Assembly: GCA_947625975.1 (NCBI GenBank)
Contig: CANQQL010000006.1
Span: 1 to 43,593, forward strand
Direction: 5' to 3'
Length of the DNA stretch: 43,593 bases
Source of the DNA: an uncultured Bacilli bacterium
GTDB lineage: Bacteria; Bacillota_I; Bacilli_A; RFN20; CAG-826
Part shown: in pieces, positions 22,660-31,054 of the stretch
Position numbering within the stretch: the stretch's first letter is position 1
How the letters are laid out: every line of letters begins with the position of its first letter
Made by a program: the position numbers and the translations under genes
Notes under the pieces: generated by a model
What the model was told of the DNA's origin: nothing
What the model saw: only the letters and a program-made list of their open reading frames with translations
Database searches by the model: none

Positions 22660-25653
22660 TTATTCCTCCAATTTTTTAATTTCTTCGGCTATAAAAGCCT
22701 TATTGTCATTGTGCTCAAAATAGCCTTTAATAATGAGCACACTATTAGGTTTAAGTATTGGCCAATATTTTTCATATTCACGGGGGAAGACGATAACTTC
22801 TATATCATCACTTTCATCGTTGCAAGAAAGGTAAGCCATTTGAGTTCCTTTTTTAGTTTTAATAATTTTATTTTTTAGGAGTATAACCCCAATTTTACAA
22901 GAACGAGTTGTCTTTTTTGCTTCCATAATAGCTATGGTATTATTGTTTTTTAATATTTCTTTTTTATATTTAAGAGGCGAAGAGGATAGCATAATGCCTA
23001 GCGCTTCAAATTCTTGTTGCAGATTAAATAAATAATCATCTTCTTTTTGGATTAGTTCAAAATGCAAGCCAAAATCGCTATTGGAGAGCAAACTAACATC
23101 AAGAGTTGAATTAAATGATGCCTGATTTAAGGCATTGGCAATAGAAGCACGTAAAGTTGCACGATTTGCAAATTCATCTAAAGCACCGGAATCAATTAAG
23201 CGCATTATGATATTTTCGTTTATATGATGTTTATATAGACGAGTAACTAAATTAAAGAAATCAGGAAAGTTACCATAATTTTCTCTTTCATTTATTATTA
23301 ACTCAACAAATTTGCTTTGGATACCGCGAATGGCACTTAAGGGAAATAATAACTTGCCATTAAGAATAGTAAATGAGTTCCCGGAGAGATTTATACTTGG
23401 CGGAAGAAGTTCAATATTTTGAGCACGTATTTCCCGTAAGTATTCGTAGATTTTATCACTAGTAAATCCAGATTCATGCTCTAAAATTACCGAATAAAAA
23501 TCCAAAGGATAGTAGGCTTTTAAAAAAGCCATCTGACAGCAAATGTAGGCATATGATATAGAGTGAGCTTTGTTAAAACCATAAGAAGCAAATTTTACAA
23601 TTGTCTCAAAAACTTTTTCCGCATCCTCTTTTTTATAGCCATTCTTTATTGAACCGCCAATAAAGTCATCCTTAAGTGCATCCATCTTGCTTAAATCTTT
23701 TTTGGAGATTGAGCGACGGAAATTATCTGCCTCGGCCAGCGATAATCCGGCCATATCTGTCGCTATTTTAATGATTTGCTCCTGATAAATAATAATTCCG
23801 TAGGTAGAAGATAAAATTTCCGTGAGTTTCTCATTTAGATGGGGTATTTTCTCTTTTCCTTCTTTCCTTAAGGCATAAGTAGATATATTTCCCATAGGAC
23901 CAGGCCTAAATAAGGCAATAAGAGCAGCAACATCAGCAAAACTTGAAGGCTTTAATATGTCTATGGATTTTTTCATGCCCGGTGATTCTAATTGAAATAT
24001 TCCCATTGTACAATTGTCGTGAATAATTTTTATGGCCTTTTCGTCGTTATATGGCAAAAAATATGGGTTAAGATTAACATTTGATCGCGCACAAATTTCT
24101 TTAATAATTGTGAGATTTCGTAAGGCTAACAAGTCCATCTTTAAAAATCCTTGTTCTTCAAGATATGACATTTCGTATTGTGAGGTTAAATTACCCTCTA
24201 AATCTTTTAAAACTGGTAAGACTTGCTCGATATTTTCATTGTTTAAGATAATGCCGGCCGCATGGAGACTGGATTGACGAATTAAGCCTTCTATCTTGGA
24301 AGCTAAACGCACAATATTTAAATAATGTGGCTCTTTGTCAATTAAATTTTTAAAAGCTAAATTTGTTTGATAACTGCTTTTAAAAGAAGTGGTAAATTGA
24401 CCTAAAGCTTTGCTCAAATAATTAATTTCGAAATTATCAATCTGAAAAACACGTCCAATATCTCGTAAGGCTTGTTTTGCACCGATAGTTTGAAAAGTTA
24501 CAATATTGGCCACTCTTTCTTTACTATATTTTTGCTTTAAATAAGACACAACTTCATCGCGCTTGATGTCTTCAAAGTCTATATCAATATCTGGCATGGT
24601 TCTTCGACTTGGATTCAAAAAACGCTCAAAATATAAATGATGTTCTATTGGATCGGGAGTAGTTATATTTAAAGCAAATGCCACCAATGAACCAGCAGCG
24701 GATCCTCGGCCTGGCCCAACTAAAATATCATGTGTCTTAGCAAATTTTACGTAATCTTCAACAATTAAAAAATAATTGTTATATCCCATTTGATCAATGA
24801 TTTTTAATTCGTAATTTAAACGGGAAATATATTCTTCATTGTTTAAAAGATTTTTCTTTTCTAATCCGGATATACAATGCTCTCTAAGCAGAGCCTTTTC
24901 CGAATTATCATTAACATATTTAAGCAAATTTCCCCGACCCTTTTGTAAATCAAAATCAATTACGTTCAGCATAATTGATAAATCATATAAAGGGAAATCG
25001 CTATATAACGCTTCAATTTCTGCATCACTTTTTAAATACATAGAGCCGGATTTGGCTTGATAATCTAGCGTATTGTTATTTTTGATAGCGTCTACAATGT
25101 CTAGCACTATTGCATCTTCGGATTTTAAGTATTTAATATGAGGAAAAGCAATAAATTTATAATCTTTTTCAATGCTTTTAATAATATCCTTCATTTGATT
25201 TTTTTCTGAGTCAGTGTATATTTCTAATCCAATAAATAAATTGGAAAGACAGGCACTCAGATTAGTAATTAAGGGCAAAGTCTCCAAGTAGTTATTGACA
25301 TTAACAGAGACGATAAAGAAAAGACCATCATGGTGATCCTTTAAGAAGTCCAAAGTGATTTCGTTTGTTTGGAGAAAGTTTGTAATTTTAATAAGGTTTA
25401 AATAGCCTTTTTCATTGATAATATAAGCTGTTATTAAGTGCTTGTTTAGAAAAAAATCCATTCCAAAAAGTGGTTGAATATTGTTTTCTTTAGCGTAGTT
25501 ATTAAATATGGGAAAACTAAATACAACATTTAAATCAGAAATCCCTAAAATTTTAATATTATTTTTTTTGGCAAAGGTAAAATACTTTTCCAAAGTCAAT
25601 CCGGAATTCAAAAAACTATATTCGCTATATACATGCATGGGAATAAAGTACAT
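22660..25653 (-). CDS. dnaE: DNA polymerase III alpha subunit, DnaE type
   Basis: About 997 residues, short compared with the 1,100 or more of most DnaE. PHP domain (about 1-200, HVYSEYSFLNSG), then the PolIIIalpha palm with VGPGRGSAAGSLVAFAL and the catalytic Asp motif PDIDIDFED, FQLESPGMK, IIYQEQIIKIA, a helix-hairpin-helix region and a C-terminal OB fold (SCNDESDDIEVIVFP). No PolC-type proofreading domain is inserted, so this is the error-prone or lagging-strand DnaE; a PolC would be expected elsewhere in a Firmicute. Two ATGs are in frame, at 25659 and 25653. GGTGA touches the first, so I chose the second. First gene of dnaE-polA-mutM/coaE. Confidence 0.94.
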   Translation of the reverse strand: MYFIPMHVYSEYSFLNSGLTLEKYFTFAKKNNIKILGISDLNVVFSFPIFNNYAKENNIQPLFGMDFFLNKHLITAYIINEKGYLNLIKITNFLQTNEITLDFLKDHHDGLFFIVSVNVNNYLETLPLITNLSACLSNLFIGLEIYTDSEKNQMKDIIKSIEKDYKFIAFPHIKYLKSEDAIVLDIVDAIKNNNTLDYQAKSGSMYLKSDAEIEALYSDFPLYDLSIMLNVIDFDLQKGRGNLLKYVNDNSEKALLREHCISGLEKKNLLNNEEYISRLNYELKIIDQMGYNNYFLIVEDYVKFAKTHDILVGPGRGSAAGSLVAFALNITTPDPIEHHLYFERFLNPSRRTMPDIDIDFEDIKRDEVVSYLKQKYSKERVANIVTFQTIGAKQALRDIGRVFQIDNFEINYLSKALGQFTTSFKSSYQTNLAFKNLIDKEPHYLNIVRLASKIEGLIRQSSLHAAGIILNNENIEQVLPVLKDLEGNLTSQYEMSYLEEQGFLKMDLLALRNLTIIKEICARSNVNLNPYFLPYNDEKAIKIIHDNCTMGIFQLESPGMKKSIDILKPSSFADVAALIALFRPGPMGNISTYALRKEGKEKIPHLNEKLTEILSSTYGIIIYQEQIIKIATDMAGLSLAEADNFRRSISKKDLSKMDALKDDFIGGSIKNGYKKEDAEKVFETIVKFASYGFNKAHSISYAYICCQMAFLKAYYPLDFYSVILEHESGFTSDKIYEYLREIRAQNIELLPPSINLSGNSFTILNGKLLFPLSAIRGIQSKFVELIINERENYGNFPDFFNLVTRLYKHHINENIIMRLIDSGALDEFANRATLRASIANALNQASFNSTLDVSLLSNSDFGLHFELIQKEDDYLFNLQQEFEALGIMLSSSPLKYKKEILKNNNTIAIMEAKKTTRSCKIGVILLKNKIIKTKKGTQMAYLSCNDESDDIEVIVFPREYEKYWPILKPNSVLIIKGYFEHNDNKAFIAEEIKKLEE

Positions 25654-25675
25654 GAGCATTCACCTTCACTAATTA

Positions 25676-25704
25676 ATTTTAGCTTTTTTGGCATGGTTAA
25701 TCAA
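25676..25704 (-). promoter_or_regulatory. Sigma-A promoter of dnaE-polA-mutM/coaE
   Basis: On the minus strand TTGATT (25704-25699), 17 bp, TAAAAT (25681-25676). The start would lie near 25669, giving a leader of about ten to sixteen bases. Confidence 0.6.
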
Positions 25705-25736
25705 TTAATAAATATTTTTAATATTTAAAGGATTGC

Positions 25737-25765
25737 TTGTATTAGTAAAATAGTTTAAATATAAT
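25737..25765 (+). promoter_or_regulatory. Sigma-A promoter of the LicD-family gene
   Basis: TTGTAT (25737-25742), 17 bp, TATAAT (25760-25765). The leader is about 105 bases and contains a strong but unused Shine-Dalgarno (AAAGGAG, 25799-25805). Confidence 0.65.
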
Positions 25766-25876
25766 GATGTCAGTCATAATTTTTGTATTTTCGATAATAA
25801 AGGAGTTTGGTCGAAATTGTTTAAGATTTATGAAATTCAAAATATTGAATTCTAAAAATTAGGTTAAAATTTTGTT

Positions 25877-26725
25877 ATGAATGAACTACAGCAGAAAGAA
25901 AGAGATTTGTTAAAGCATTTTATAGATTTTTGCGAGAAAAATCATCTCACATATTTTTTGATTGGTGGCACACTTTTAGGCGCTATCAGGCATTCGGGTT
26001 TCATACCTTGGGATGATGATATTGATGTTGGTATGCCAAGACCGGATTATGATAAATTTTGTCAATTGGCAGAAAAGCATTTTGTGGGTGATATATTTTT
26101 CCAATCTTATCGTAGTGATAAGCATTATCCTTATATTTTTTCTAAATTAAGAGATTCTAATACTACCTTTATCGAAAAAATTTATTGTCACGTTCCTATG
26201 AATCATGGCGTCTATATTGATATTTTTCCAATAGACGGAATCTCCAAAAACCCCTTGGAGAAAAAGAAAAAAATGGATCGAAAAATTATGTTGAAAGCTA
26301 TATTATTTTTTGTTTCTTGGCCAGTAAATCTAATGCGAAAACCACGCCTTAAATTTTTTATAACTGATATTTTAATTGATATATTACTTTCACCATTTCT
26401 TCTTTTAAATATCAATAATTGGTCAAAAAAATTATATGAAAAAAGCATGAAAAAAATAAACATAAATGATTCGGCGTTTGTCGCTAATATGCAATGTGGC
26501 AATTATCTTAATAAAAATAACATTTATCCGACACGTCTCCTTCAGGAATTCATAGATTGGCCATTTGAAGATTTAGTATGTAAAGTGCCAAAAGAATATG
26601 ACGAGTTTTTAAAATTGTCATATGGAAATTATATGCAATTACCGCCAAGTGAACAGCAAGTAGGTCATCATTATAATTCGGGTTATGATATGCATACTTC
26701 ATATCGGAACTATAAGGGAAAATAA
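25877..26725 (+). CDS. LicD-family phosphotransferase
   Basis: 282 residues. The LicD nucleotidyltransferase-like core is clear: YFLIGGTLLGAIRHSGF (26-42) followed by IPWDDDIDVGMPR (43-55), whose Asp residues bind metal. LicD proteins move phosphocholine, or a related phospho-group, from a CDP-linked donor onto teichoic acids or capsule sugars; the donor and acceptor here are unknown. The hydrophobic, basic stretch near residues 135-180 may contact the membrane. Single gene with its own promoter and terminator. The ATG at 25877 has only a weak AGGT upstream; in-frame stops at 25853 and 25865 rule out a longer form. Confidence 0.86.
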   Translation: MNELQQKERDLLKHFIDFCEKNHLTYFLIGGTLLGAIRHSGFIPWDDDIDVGMPRPDYDKFCQLAEKHFVGDIFFQSYRSDKHYPYIFSKLRDSNTTFIEKIYCHVPMNHGVYIDIFPIDGISKNPLEKKKKMDRKIMLKAILFFVSWPVNLMRKPRLKFFITDILIDILLSPFLLLNINNWSKKLYEKSMKKININDSAFVANMQCGNYLNKNNIYPTRLLQEFIDWPFEDLVCKVPKEYDEFLKLSYGNYMQLPPSEQQVGHHYNSGYDMHTSYRNYKGK

Positions 26726-26752
26726 AAGCCAGAATAATTCCTGGCTTTTTCG
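26724..26752. terminator. Bidirectional terminator between licD-like and nrnA-like genes
   Basis: AAAAGCCAG (26724-26732), 8-base loop, CTGGCTTTT (26741-26749), then a T run. It overlaps the licD-like stop codon and serves both convergent genes. Confidence 0.8.
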
Positions 26753-27745
26753 CTATTTTATAAATAATTTATCTAATTCATTTATAAGACTATCAAGTTC
26801 TGCGATATCTTTAAGTTTTCCTCCGGCGGCTTGCTCATGCCCACCACCGCCAAACATAGAGGCAACACCATTAATAGGAATTTCCTTGGATCTAATTGAA
26901 ACTCGCCATTCATCTTTTTTTGTGTCTTGCGTAATTGAACACCAAGCATTAATTCCTTCGACATTTGCAAACAAATTCACATTTTCTTTACCGCGTTCTG
27001 CGGTTATTTTTAAACTTTTTTGGATATCATCGGGAAGAACGTAGTAGGCGACACCACCTTTAGAAACTTTAAAATTATTTAACACGTAAGCCGTAACTTT
27101 TAAATCATCGATATTTTTTTGATACATTTTCTGATAAACATCTCTAGATAAATCAATACCGGTTTCAAGAAGCAATTTTGAAATTGCAAAAGTATGAGAA
27201 GAAGTAGAATTATATAAAAATCGTCCTGAATCACCGGCAATTCCAGAGTAAAAATATTTTGCTGCCTCTTTACTCATTTTCTTATGGAAAGATATAAGCA
27301 TATTTGCAACGAGTTCGGCACATGATGCCAGTTCTTCATGTACGATTACGACATTTCCATAGGGCTCATGATTAGGATGATGATCAATTTTTATGATAAA
27401 ATCTGCTTTTTGAAATCTTTGATCGGAAATGCGCTTGGAATTTCCGGTGTCTAAGACGATGGCAAGAAAACGATTTTCATTGAACCACTTATCATTGATC
27501 GTTTCCATTTCTGGATATAGACGATTAGTCAAAGTCACATGGTTTTCACCAGTTAAATGTATTTCTTTGTGAGGAAAATTGTCTTTTAACCAAATATAGA
27601 ATCCCATTTGGGAACCGAGAGCATCAAAATCAGGTACTTCGTGACGGAAAATGACAATTTTGTCGTATTTTTTTATGGCATTATAAACTTTTTTATATGA
27701 AACTCTTTCGTCCTTAATTAATTTTTTTATAGCTTTATCTAACAT
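26753..27745 (-). CDS. nrnA: DHH/DHHA1 phosphoesterase, NrnA-type oligoribonuclease / pAp phosphatase
   Basis: 330 residues, normal for NrnA. The DHH domain has H35, D39 and D41 in FRHEVPDFDALGSQ (family norm HxxPDGDA), VLDTGN with D99, and IKIDHHPN with D121, H122 and H123, all manganese ligands. The C-terminal DHHA1 domain ends in GGGGHEQAAGG. NrnA degrades the last 2-5 nucleotides of RNA and removes phosphate from pAp. PDF instead of PDG is a mild change and leaves the metal ligands in place. AAGGAGAG is well placed before the ATG; extended -10 promoter upstream. Single gene, convergent with the licD-like gene. Confidence 0.9.
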   Translation of the reverse strand: MLDKAIKKLIKDERVSYKKVYNAIKKYDKIVIFRHEVPDFDALGSQMGFYIWLKDNFPHKEIHLTGENHVTLTNRLYPEMETINDKWFNENRFLAIVLDTGNSKRISDQRFQKADFIIKIDHHPNHEPYGNVVIVHEELASCAELVANMLISFHKKMSKEAAKYFYSGIAGDSGRFLYNSTSSHTFAISKLLLETGIDLSRDVYQKMYQKNIDDLKVTAYVLNNFKVSKGGVAYYVLPDDIQKSLKITAERGKENVNLFANVEGINAWCSITQDTKKDEWRVSIRSKEIPINGVASMFGGGGHEQAAGGKLKDIAELDSLINELDKLFIK

Positions 27746-27775
27746 ATTGACTCTCCTTATTTCCTTATATTTACT

Positions 27776-27784
27776 ATTATATCA
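27776..27784 (-). promoter_or_regulatory. Extended -10 promoter of nrnA
   Basis: On the minus strand TGATATAAT (27784-27776): TGn before a perfect TATAAT, with no clear -35. The Shine-Dalgarno AAGGAGAG follows close behind. Confidence 0.55.
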
Positions 27785-27881
27785 AAAAAAAATTTCTTGC
27801 CTATTTAAAATGTAATAAATGAATCTTTACTATAAAAATAATTTTACTAACAGAAAATTTTCGTGCTAAATTTCAAAACTC

Positions 27882-27910
27882 TTGCATATGAATTTGAATA
27901 TCACTAAAAT
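27882..27910 (+). promoter_or_regulatory. Sigma-A promoter of malQ
   Basis: TTGCAT (27882-27887), 17 bp, TAAAAT (27905-27910). The start falls near 27917, directly before the palindrome at 27921-27936. Confidence 0.65.
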
Positions 27911-27920
27911 ACTAGTGAAT

Positions 27921-27936
27921 AACTATTTCAATAGTT
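27921..27936. promoter_or_regulatory. Possible operator in the malQ leader
   Basis: AACTATT, two bases, AATAGTT: a perfect 7+7 palindrome just after the predicted start site and before the Shine-Dalgarno AAGGGAG (27941-27947). The position suits a repressor; the binding protein is unknown. Confidence 0.4.
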
Positions 27937-27952
27937 TATCAAGGGAGTTATT

Positions 27953-29449
27953 ATGAACTTTAAAAGAAACGCAGGTATTTTATTACACGTTACATCCTTA
28001 CCATCTAAATATGGAATCGGAACTTTGGGTAAGGAAGCTTATGACTTTGTAGATTGGTTAAAAAAATCAAAAATGAAAATTTGGCAAGTTCTACCTTTAG
28101 TGCCGACAAATTATGGCGATTCCCCATATCAATCAGCGTCATCTACGGCTTTGAATTATTTCCTAATTGACTTTGATATTTTGCGTAAGAAAGGTTTATT
28201 GAGAGTAAAAGACTATAAAGATTTAAAATTTAATTATACCGATAATCGTGTAAATTATGAATTGTTGTTTCAAAACAAAATAGCGGTATTAAAAAAGGCT
28301 TTTACAAATTTTAATATACATAATCGAAATTTTGTGAAATTTGTTGCAAAAGCTAGTTATAAAGATTTTGCTGTTTTTATGACAATTAAAGAAATGCATA
28401 ACTATCAGGCTTGGACAAATTGGGAAGAACATTATCAGGATTATTCCGAGGAATTAGAAAATGAGATTATAAAAAGTCACCAGCACGAATATTTATTTTG
28501 GCAATGGACGCAATATGAATTTTTATATGAATGGAATAAACTACACACTTATGCAAGAGATAATGGCCTTGAAATTATGGGTGATATGCCACTATATGTC
28601 GCCTACGATAGCGTTGAAGTATGGAAAAATCCTGAACTATTTGTATTAACGGAAAGTAAAGGCCTTAAATTAGTAGCAGGTTGTCCACCTGATGCATTTA
28701 CCGATGATGGACAACTTTGGGGAAATCCTATCTATGATTGGGAATATATGCGAAAAACTCATTATGAGTGGTGGAATCAAAGAATTAGTAAAGCTTTTGA
28801 GCTATATGATATTCTAAGAATTGATCATTTCCGAGGATTTGATCGTTACTATGCGATTCCTGCTGATCATAAAAATGCTCGCAATGGTCATTGGGAAGAA
28901 GGACCGAAATTTGATTTATTTAAAGATAAATTAGATTTAAAAATCGTCGCGGAAGATTTAGGACTGATTGATGATGGAGTACGTAAGTTAATGGCTGATA
29001 CGCAATATCCTGGTATGAAAGTATTGGAATTCGCTTTCGATGGCAATCCGACAAATGAGCATAAGCCTTCAAATTGCACTGAAAATTTTGTGATTTATAC
29101 CGGAACACATGACAATATGCCTTTATACCAATACATCTGTGATTTAAATGATGATCAATATCGCACTTTTGTTTGGGATGTACATAATGAATGTGCTAAA
29201 TTGAATGTTCCCGTTTTAGATGAGACGCGCCAAGATATTGTTAAAACAGTTGTGGAACTTGCCTTTGCTTCGAAAGCCAAGATGTGCATTATTCCGATGC
29301 AAGATTTATTGGCACTAGATGGACATTCACGAATGAATTTACCATCGACTGTTTCCACTGATAACTGGAGCTATCGTATCGCAAAGAAAGACTTGTCCAA
29401 TGAGTTACAAGAGCGATTAAAAAAATACGCTATAAAATATGATAGATAA
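27953..29449 (+). CDS. malQ: 4-alpha-glucanotransferase (amylomaltase, GH77)
   Basis: 498 residues, normal for MalQ. It starts with ILLHVTSLPSKYGIGTLG and has WQVLPLVPT, GDSPYQS, the nucleophile D291 in RIDHFRGF, the acid/base E334 in VAEDLGLI, and YTGTHDN. No signal peptide, so cytoplasmic. It moves glucan chains between imported maltodextrins, releasing glucose and making longer chains for a phosphorylase. It has its own promoter and terminator and directly precedes the maltodextrin transport operon, whose products supply its substrate. Confidence 0.96.
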   Translation: MNFKRNAGILLHVTSLPSKYGIGTLGKEAYDFVDWLKKSKMKIWQVLPLVPTNYGDSPYQSASSTALNYFLIDFDILRKKGLLRVKDYKDLKFNYTDNRVNYELLFQNKIAVLKKAFTNFNIHNRNFVKFVAKASYKDFAVFMTIKEMHNYQAWTNWEEHYQDYSEELENEIIKSHQHEYLFWQWTQYEFLYEWNKLHTYARDNGLEIMGDMPLYVAYDSVEVWKNPELFVLTESKGLKLVAGCPPDAFTDDGQLWGNPIYDWEYMRKTHYEWWNQRISKAFELYDILRIDHFRGFDRYYAIPADHKNARNGHWEEGPKFDLFKDKLDLKIVAEDLGLIDDGVRKLMADTQYPGMKVLEFAFDGNPTNEHKPSNCTENFVIYTGTHDNMPLYQYICDLNDDQYRTFVWDVHNECAKLNVPVLDETRQDIVKTVVELAFASKAKMCIIPMQDLLALDGHSRMNLPSTVSTDNWSYRIAKKDLSNELQERLKKYAIKYDR

Positions 29450-29450
29450 A

Positions 29451-29482
29451 AATAAGGGCCCTAGTTGGTCTTTATTTTTTTT
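29451..29482 (+). terminator. Terminator after malQ
   Basis: AATAAGGGCC (29451-29460) pairs with GGTCTTTATT (29467-29476) with two G-U pairs, a 6-base loop and a following T run. It separates malQ from the malE operon. Confidence 0.75.
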
Positions 29483-29507
29483 AGCGAATAAAAAAATCAA
29501 AAAAAAT

Positions 29508-29521
29508 CGAAAGCGCTTACC
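29508..29521 (+). promoter_or_regulatory. cre-like / LacI-family operator before malE
   Basis: CGAAAGCGCTTACC matches the catabolite-response consensus TGWAANCGNTNWCA at 12 of 14 positions, with a perfect core GAAAGCGCTTAC. It ends 8 bases upstream of the -35 box, so it could be bound by CcpA or by a MalR-type regulator. A site above -35 may activate rather than repress. Confidence 0.6.
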
Positions 29522-29529
29522 ATTTTTTG

Positions 29530-29558
29530 TTGACACTCTACGCATAATGTGGCAAAAT
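29530..29558 (+). promoter_or_regulatory. Promoter of the maltodextrin operon
   Basis: A perfect -35 TTGACA (29530-29535), 17 bp, CAAAAT (29553-29558) as a weaker -10. The leader is about 145 bases (to 29708) and ends with AAGGAGGAAA before the malE ATG. I recognise no riboswitch in it; TACTTCT and AGAAGTA (about 29644-29676) could pair weakly. Confidence 0.6.
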
Positions 29559-29708
29559 CATATTGTCTAAAGTACATTAGTGGCTAAAATCTACAAAATT
29601 ATGCAATTAAATAGCAATAATCAATAATCTTTGAATCCATAGCTACTTCTTACTTGAAGATAAATGTCTAGAAGTAAAATGGCAAATTTAAATCAAGGAG
29701 GAAATTAA

Positions 29709-30980
29709 ATGAAAAAAAGATTTTTTGCCCTAGGAGCTGCGTCAATTTTAGCGTTAGGTTTAGCCGGTTGTGGTGATAATACGAGTACACCATCAACAGC
29801 AACACCAGGAGGACCTAAAACTATTCAATTAGAGTATTCAGGTACTGGCTCCGATAAAGAGTTTAACTTGCAACTTTTTGAAGATTTCAAAGCTGCAAGA
29901 AAAGCTGCAGGTGATGAGAATACATATGAAATTAGTTATGTAGAACACGGACCTGATAAAGTAGATAGTGAAGTTTTAGACTGGGAAGTCGGACCAGATG
30001 TTTATGAATTTGCATCTGATAAAATTACCGGTTTATATCAAAAAGGTGCATTAGCAAGAATTATTGGCTCTAATGCAACATTTATCGAAGAAAATAACAA
30101 TGACTTAGGTAAAGGTTTAGCAACATTTAATGATGAGTACTATGCTTATCCTTATACTGGCGATAATACTTACTATGTTCAATATGATAAATCATTTTTC
30201 AGCGAAGAGGATGTTAAATCAATTGAAACCATGTTGTCCAAAGCTGCTGCGAGTGGTAAAAAAATCGGCTACAACCTTAAAGAAGCATTCTGGGTGGGGG
30301 GAGCAATGTTTACATTCGGCGCCGATTATAAAATGTCGTTCGATGCTGATGGTGCAATTGCAAATATAGCTGCTGATTTTGATACGGAAAAAGGATTAAA
30401 AGCTGCAAAAGCTATTAAACAAATCATGTCTTCGCCTGCATGGCAAAATGAGATGGAAGCACCAACTCCAACAAATAATCTAGTTGCTTGTATTGCAGGT
30501 ACATGGGATATTGCAGCTTATAAAGAAGCTTTAGGTGACAATTATGCTTGTGCAACTATGCCAACTATTACTATTGATGGAGAAACTAAAAACTTAGGAG
30601 CTTTCTTAGGTGGTAAATTATTTGGTATAAATCCACAAAGAGCTGCTGGTGACACAGATCGTTTAGTCGCTGCTAATGAATTAGCAAAATACTTATCTGG
30701 TAAAGCAGCACAATTAAAGAGATTTGATGAAAAAGGTATTGCACCATGTAATCTTGAAGCTGCAGCAGAAGAAAGAGTTACCGCTGATCCAAACGTTAAA
30801 GTTTTAATTGAACAAGCAAAATTTGCTCATGAACAAACTGCTGTTCCAGGCAATTTCTGGAGTGCTCCAGCTACATTAGCAACTGCAATTGAAGAGGGTA
30901 TTAAAGATAGTTCATTAACTGATGAAAAATTAGTTGCCCTAGTCAAAACAATGAATGATAGCGTTAAAAGCAGTAACTAA
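29709..30980 (+). CDS. malE: Maltose/maltodextrin ABC transporter substrate-binding lipoprotein
   Basis: 423 residues. Lipoprotein signal: basic MKKR, hydrophobic stretch, lipobox LAGC with Cys21, then a Ser/Thr/Pro linker. The body is a family 1 extracellular solute-binding protein, with TIQLEYSGTGSDKE, an N-terminal lobe around YTGDNTYYVQYDKSFF, and GTWDIAAY. It is anchored outside the membrane and delivers the sugar to the MalFG pore. Maltodextrin is inferred from the operon, which also encodes amylase, pullulanase and a starch-binding protein. First gene of the operon, with a strong AAGGAGG Shine-Dalgarno and an attenuator-like hairpin after it. Richer in alanine and GC than its neighbours, as expected for a highly expressed gene. 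Confidence 0.88.
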   Translation: MKKRFFALGAASILALGLAGCGDNTSTPSTATPGGPKTIQLEYSGTGSDKEFNLQLFEDFKAARKAAGDENTYEISYVEHGPDKVDSEVLDWEVGPDVYEFASDKITGLYQKGALARIIGSNATFIEENNNDLGKGLATFNDEYYAYPYTGDNTYYVQYDKSFFSEEDVKSIETMLSKAAASGKKIGYNLKEAFWVGGAMFTFGADYKMSFDADGAIANIAADFDTEKGLKAAKAIKQIMSSPAWQNEMEAPTPTNNLVACIAGTWDIAAYKEALGDNYACATMPTITIDGETKNLGAFLGGKLFGINPQRAAGDTDRLVAANELAKYLSGKAAQLKRFDEKGIAPCNLEAAAEERVTADPNVKVLIEQAKFAHEQTAVPGNFWSAPATLATAIEEGIKDSSLTDEKLVALVKTMNDSVKSSN

Positions 30981-30993
30981 AGTTAATTAAATC

Positions 30994-31040
30994 ACAAAAG
31001 TATGGGCTACTTTTATAGTGGCCTATACTTTGTTTTTTTT
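30994..31040 (+). terminator. Attenuator/partial terminator between malE and malF
   Basis: An imperfect stem (left arm 30994-31010, right arm 31017-31032; one bulged A and two G-U pairs) followed by eight T. The malF Shine-Dalgarno GAGAGGTGA follows at once. The hairpin probably lowers expression of the pore genes relative to malE or protects malE mRNA. Confidence 0.7.
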
Positions 31041-31054
31041 AGAGAGGTGAATTT

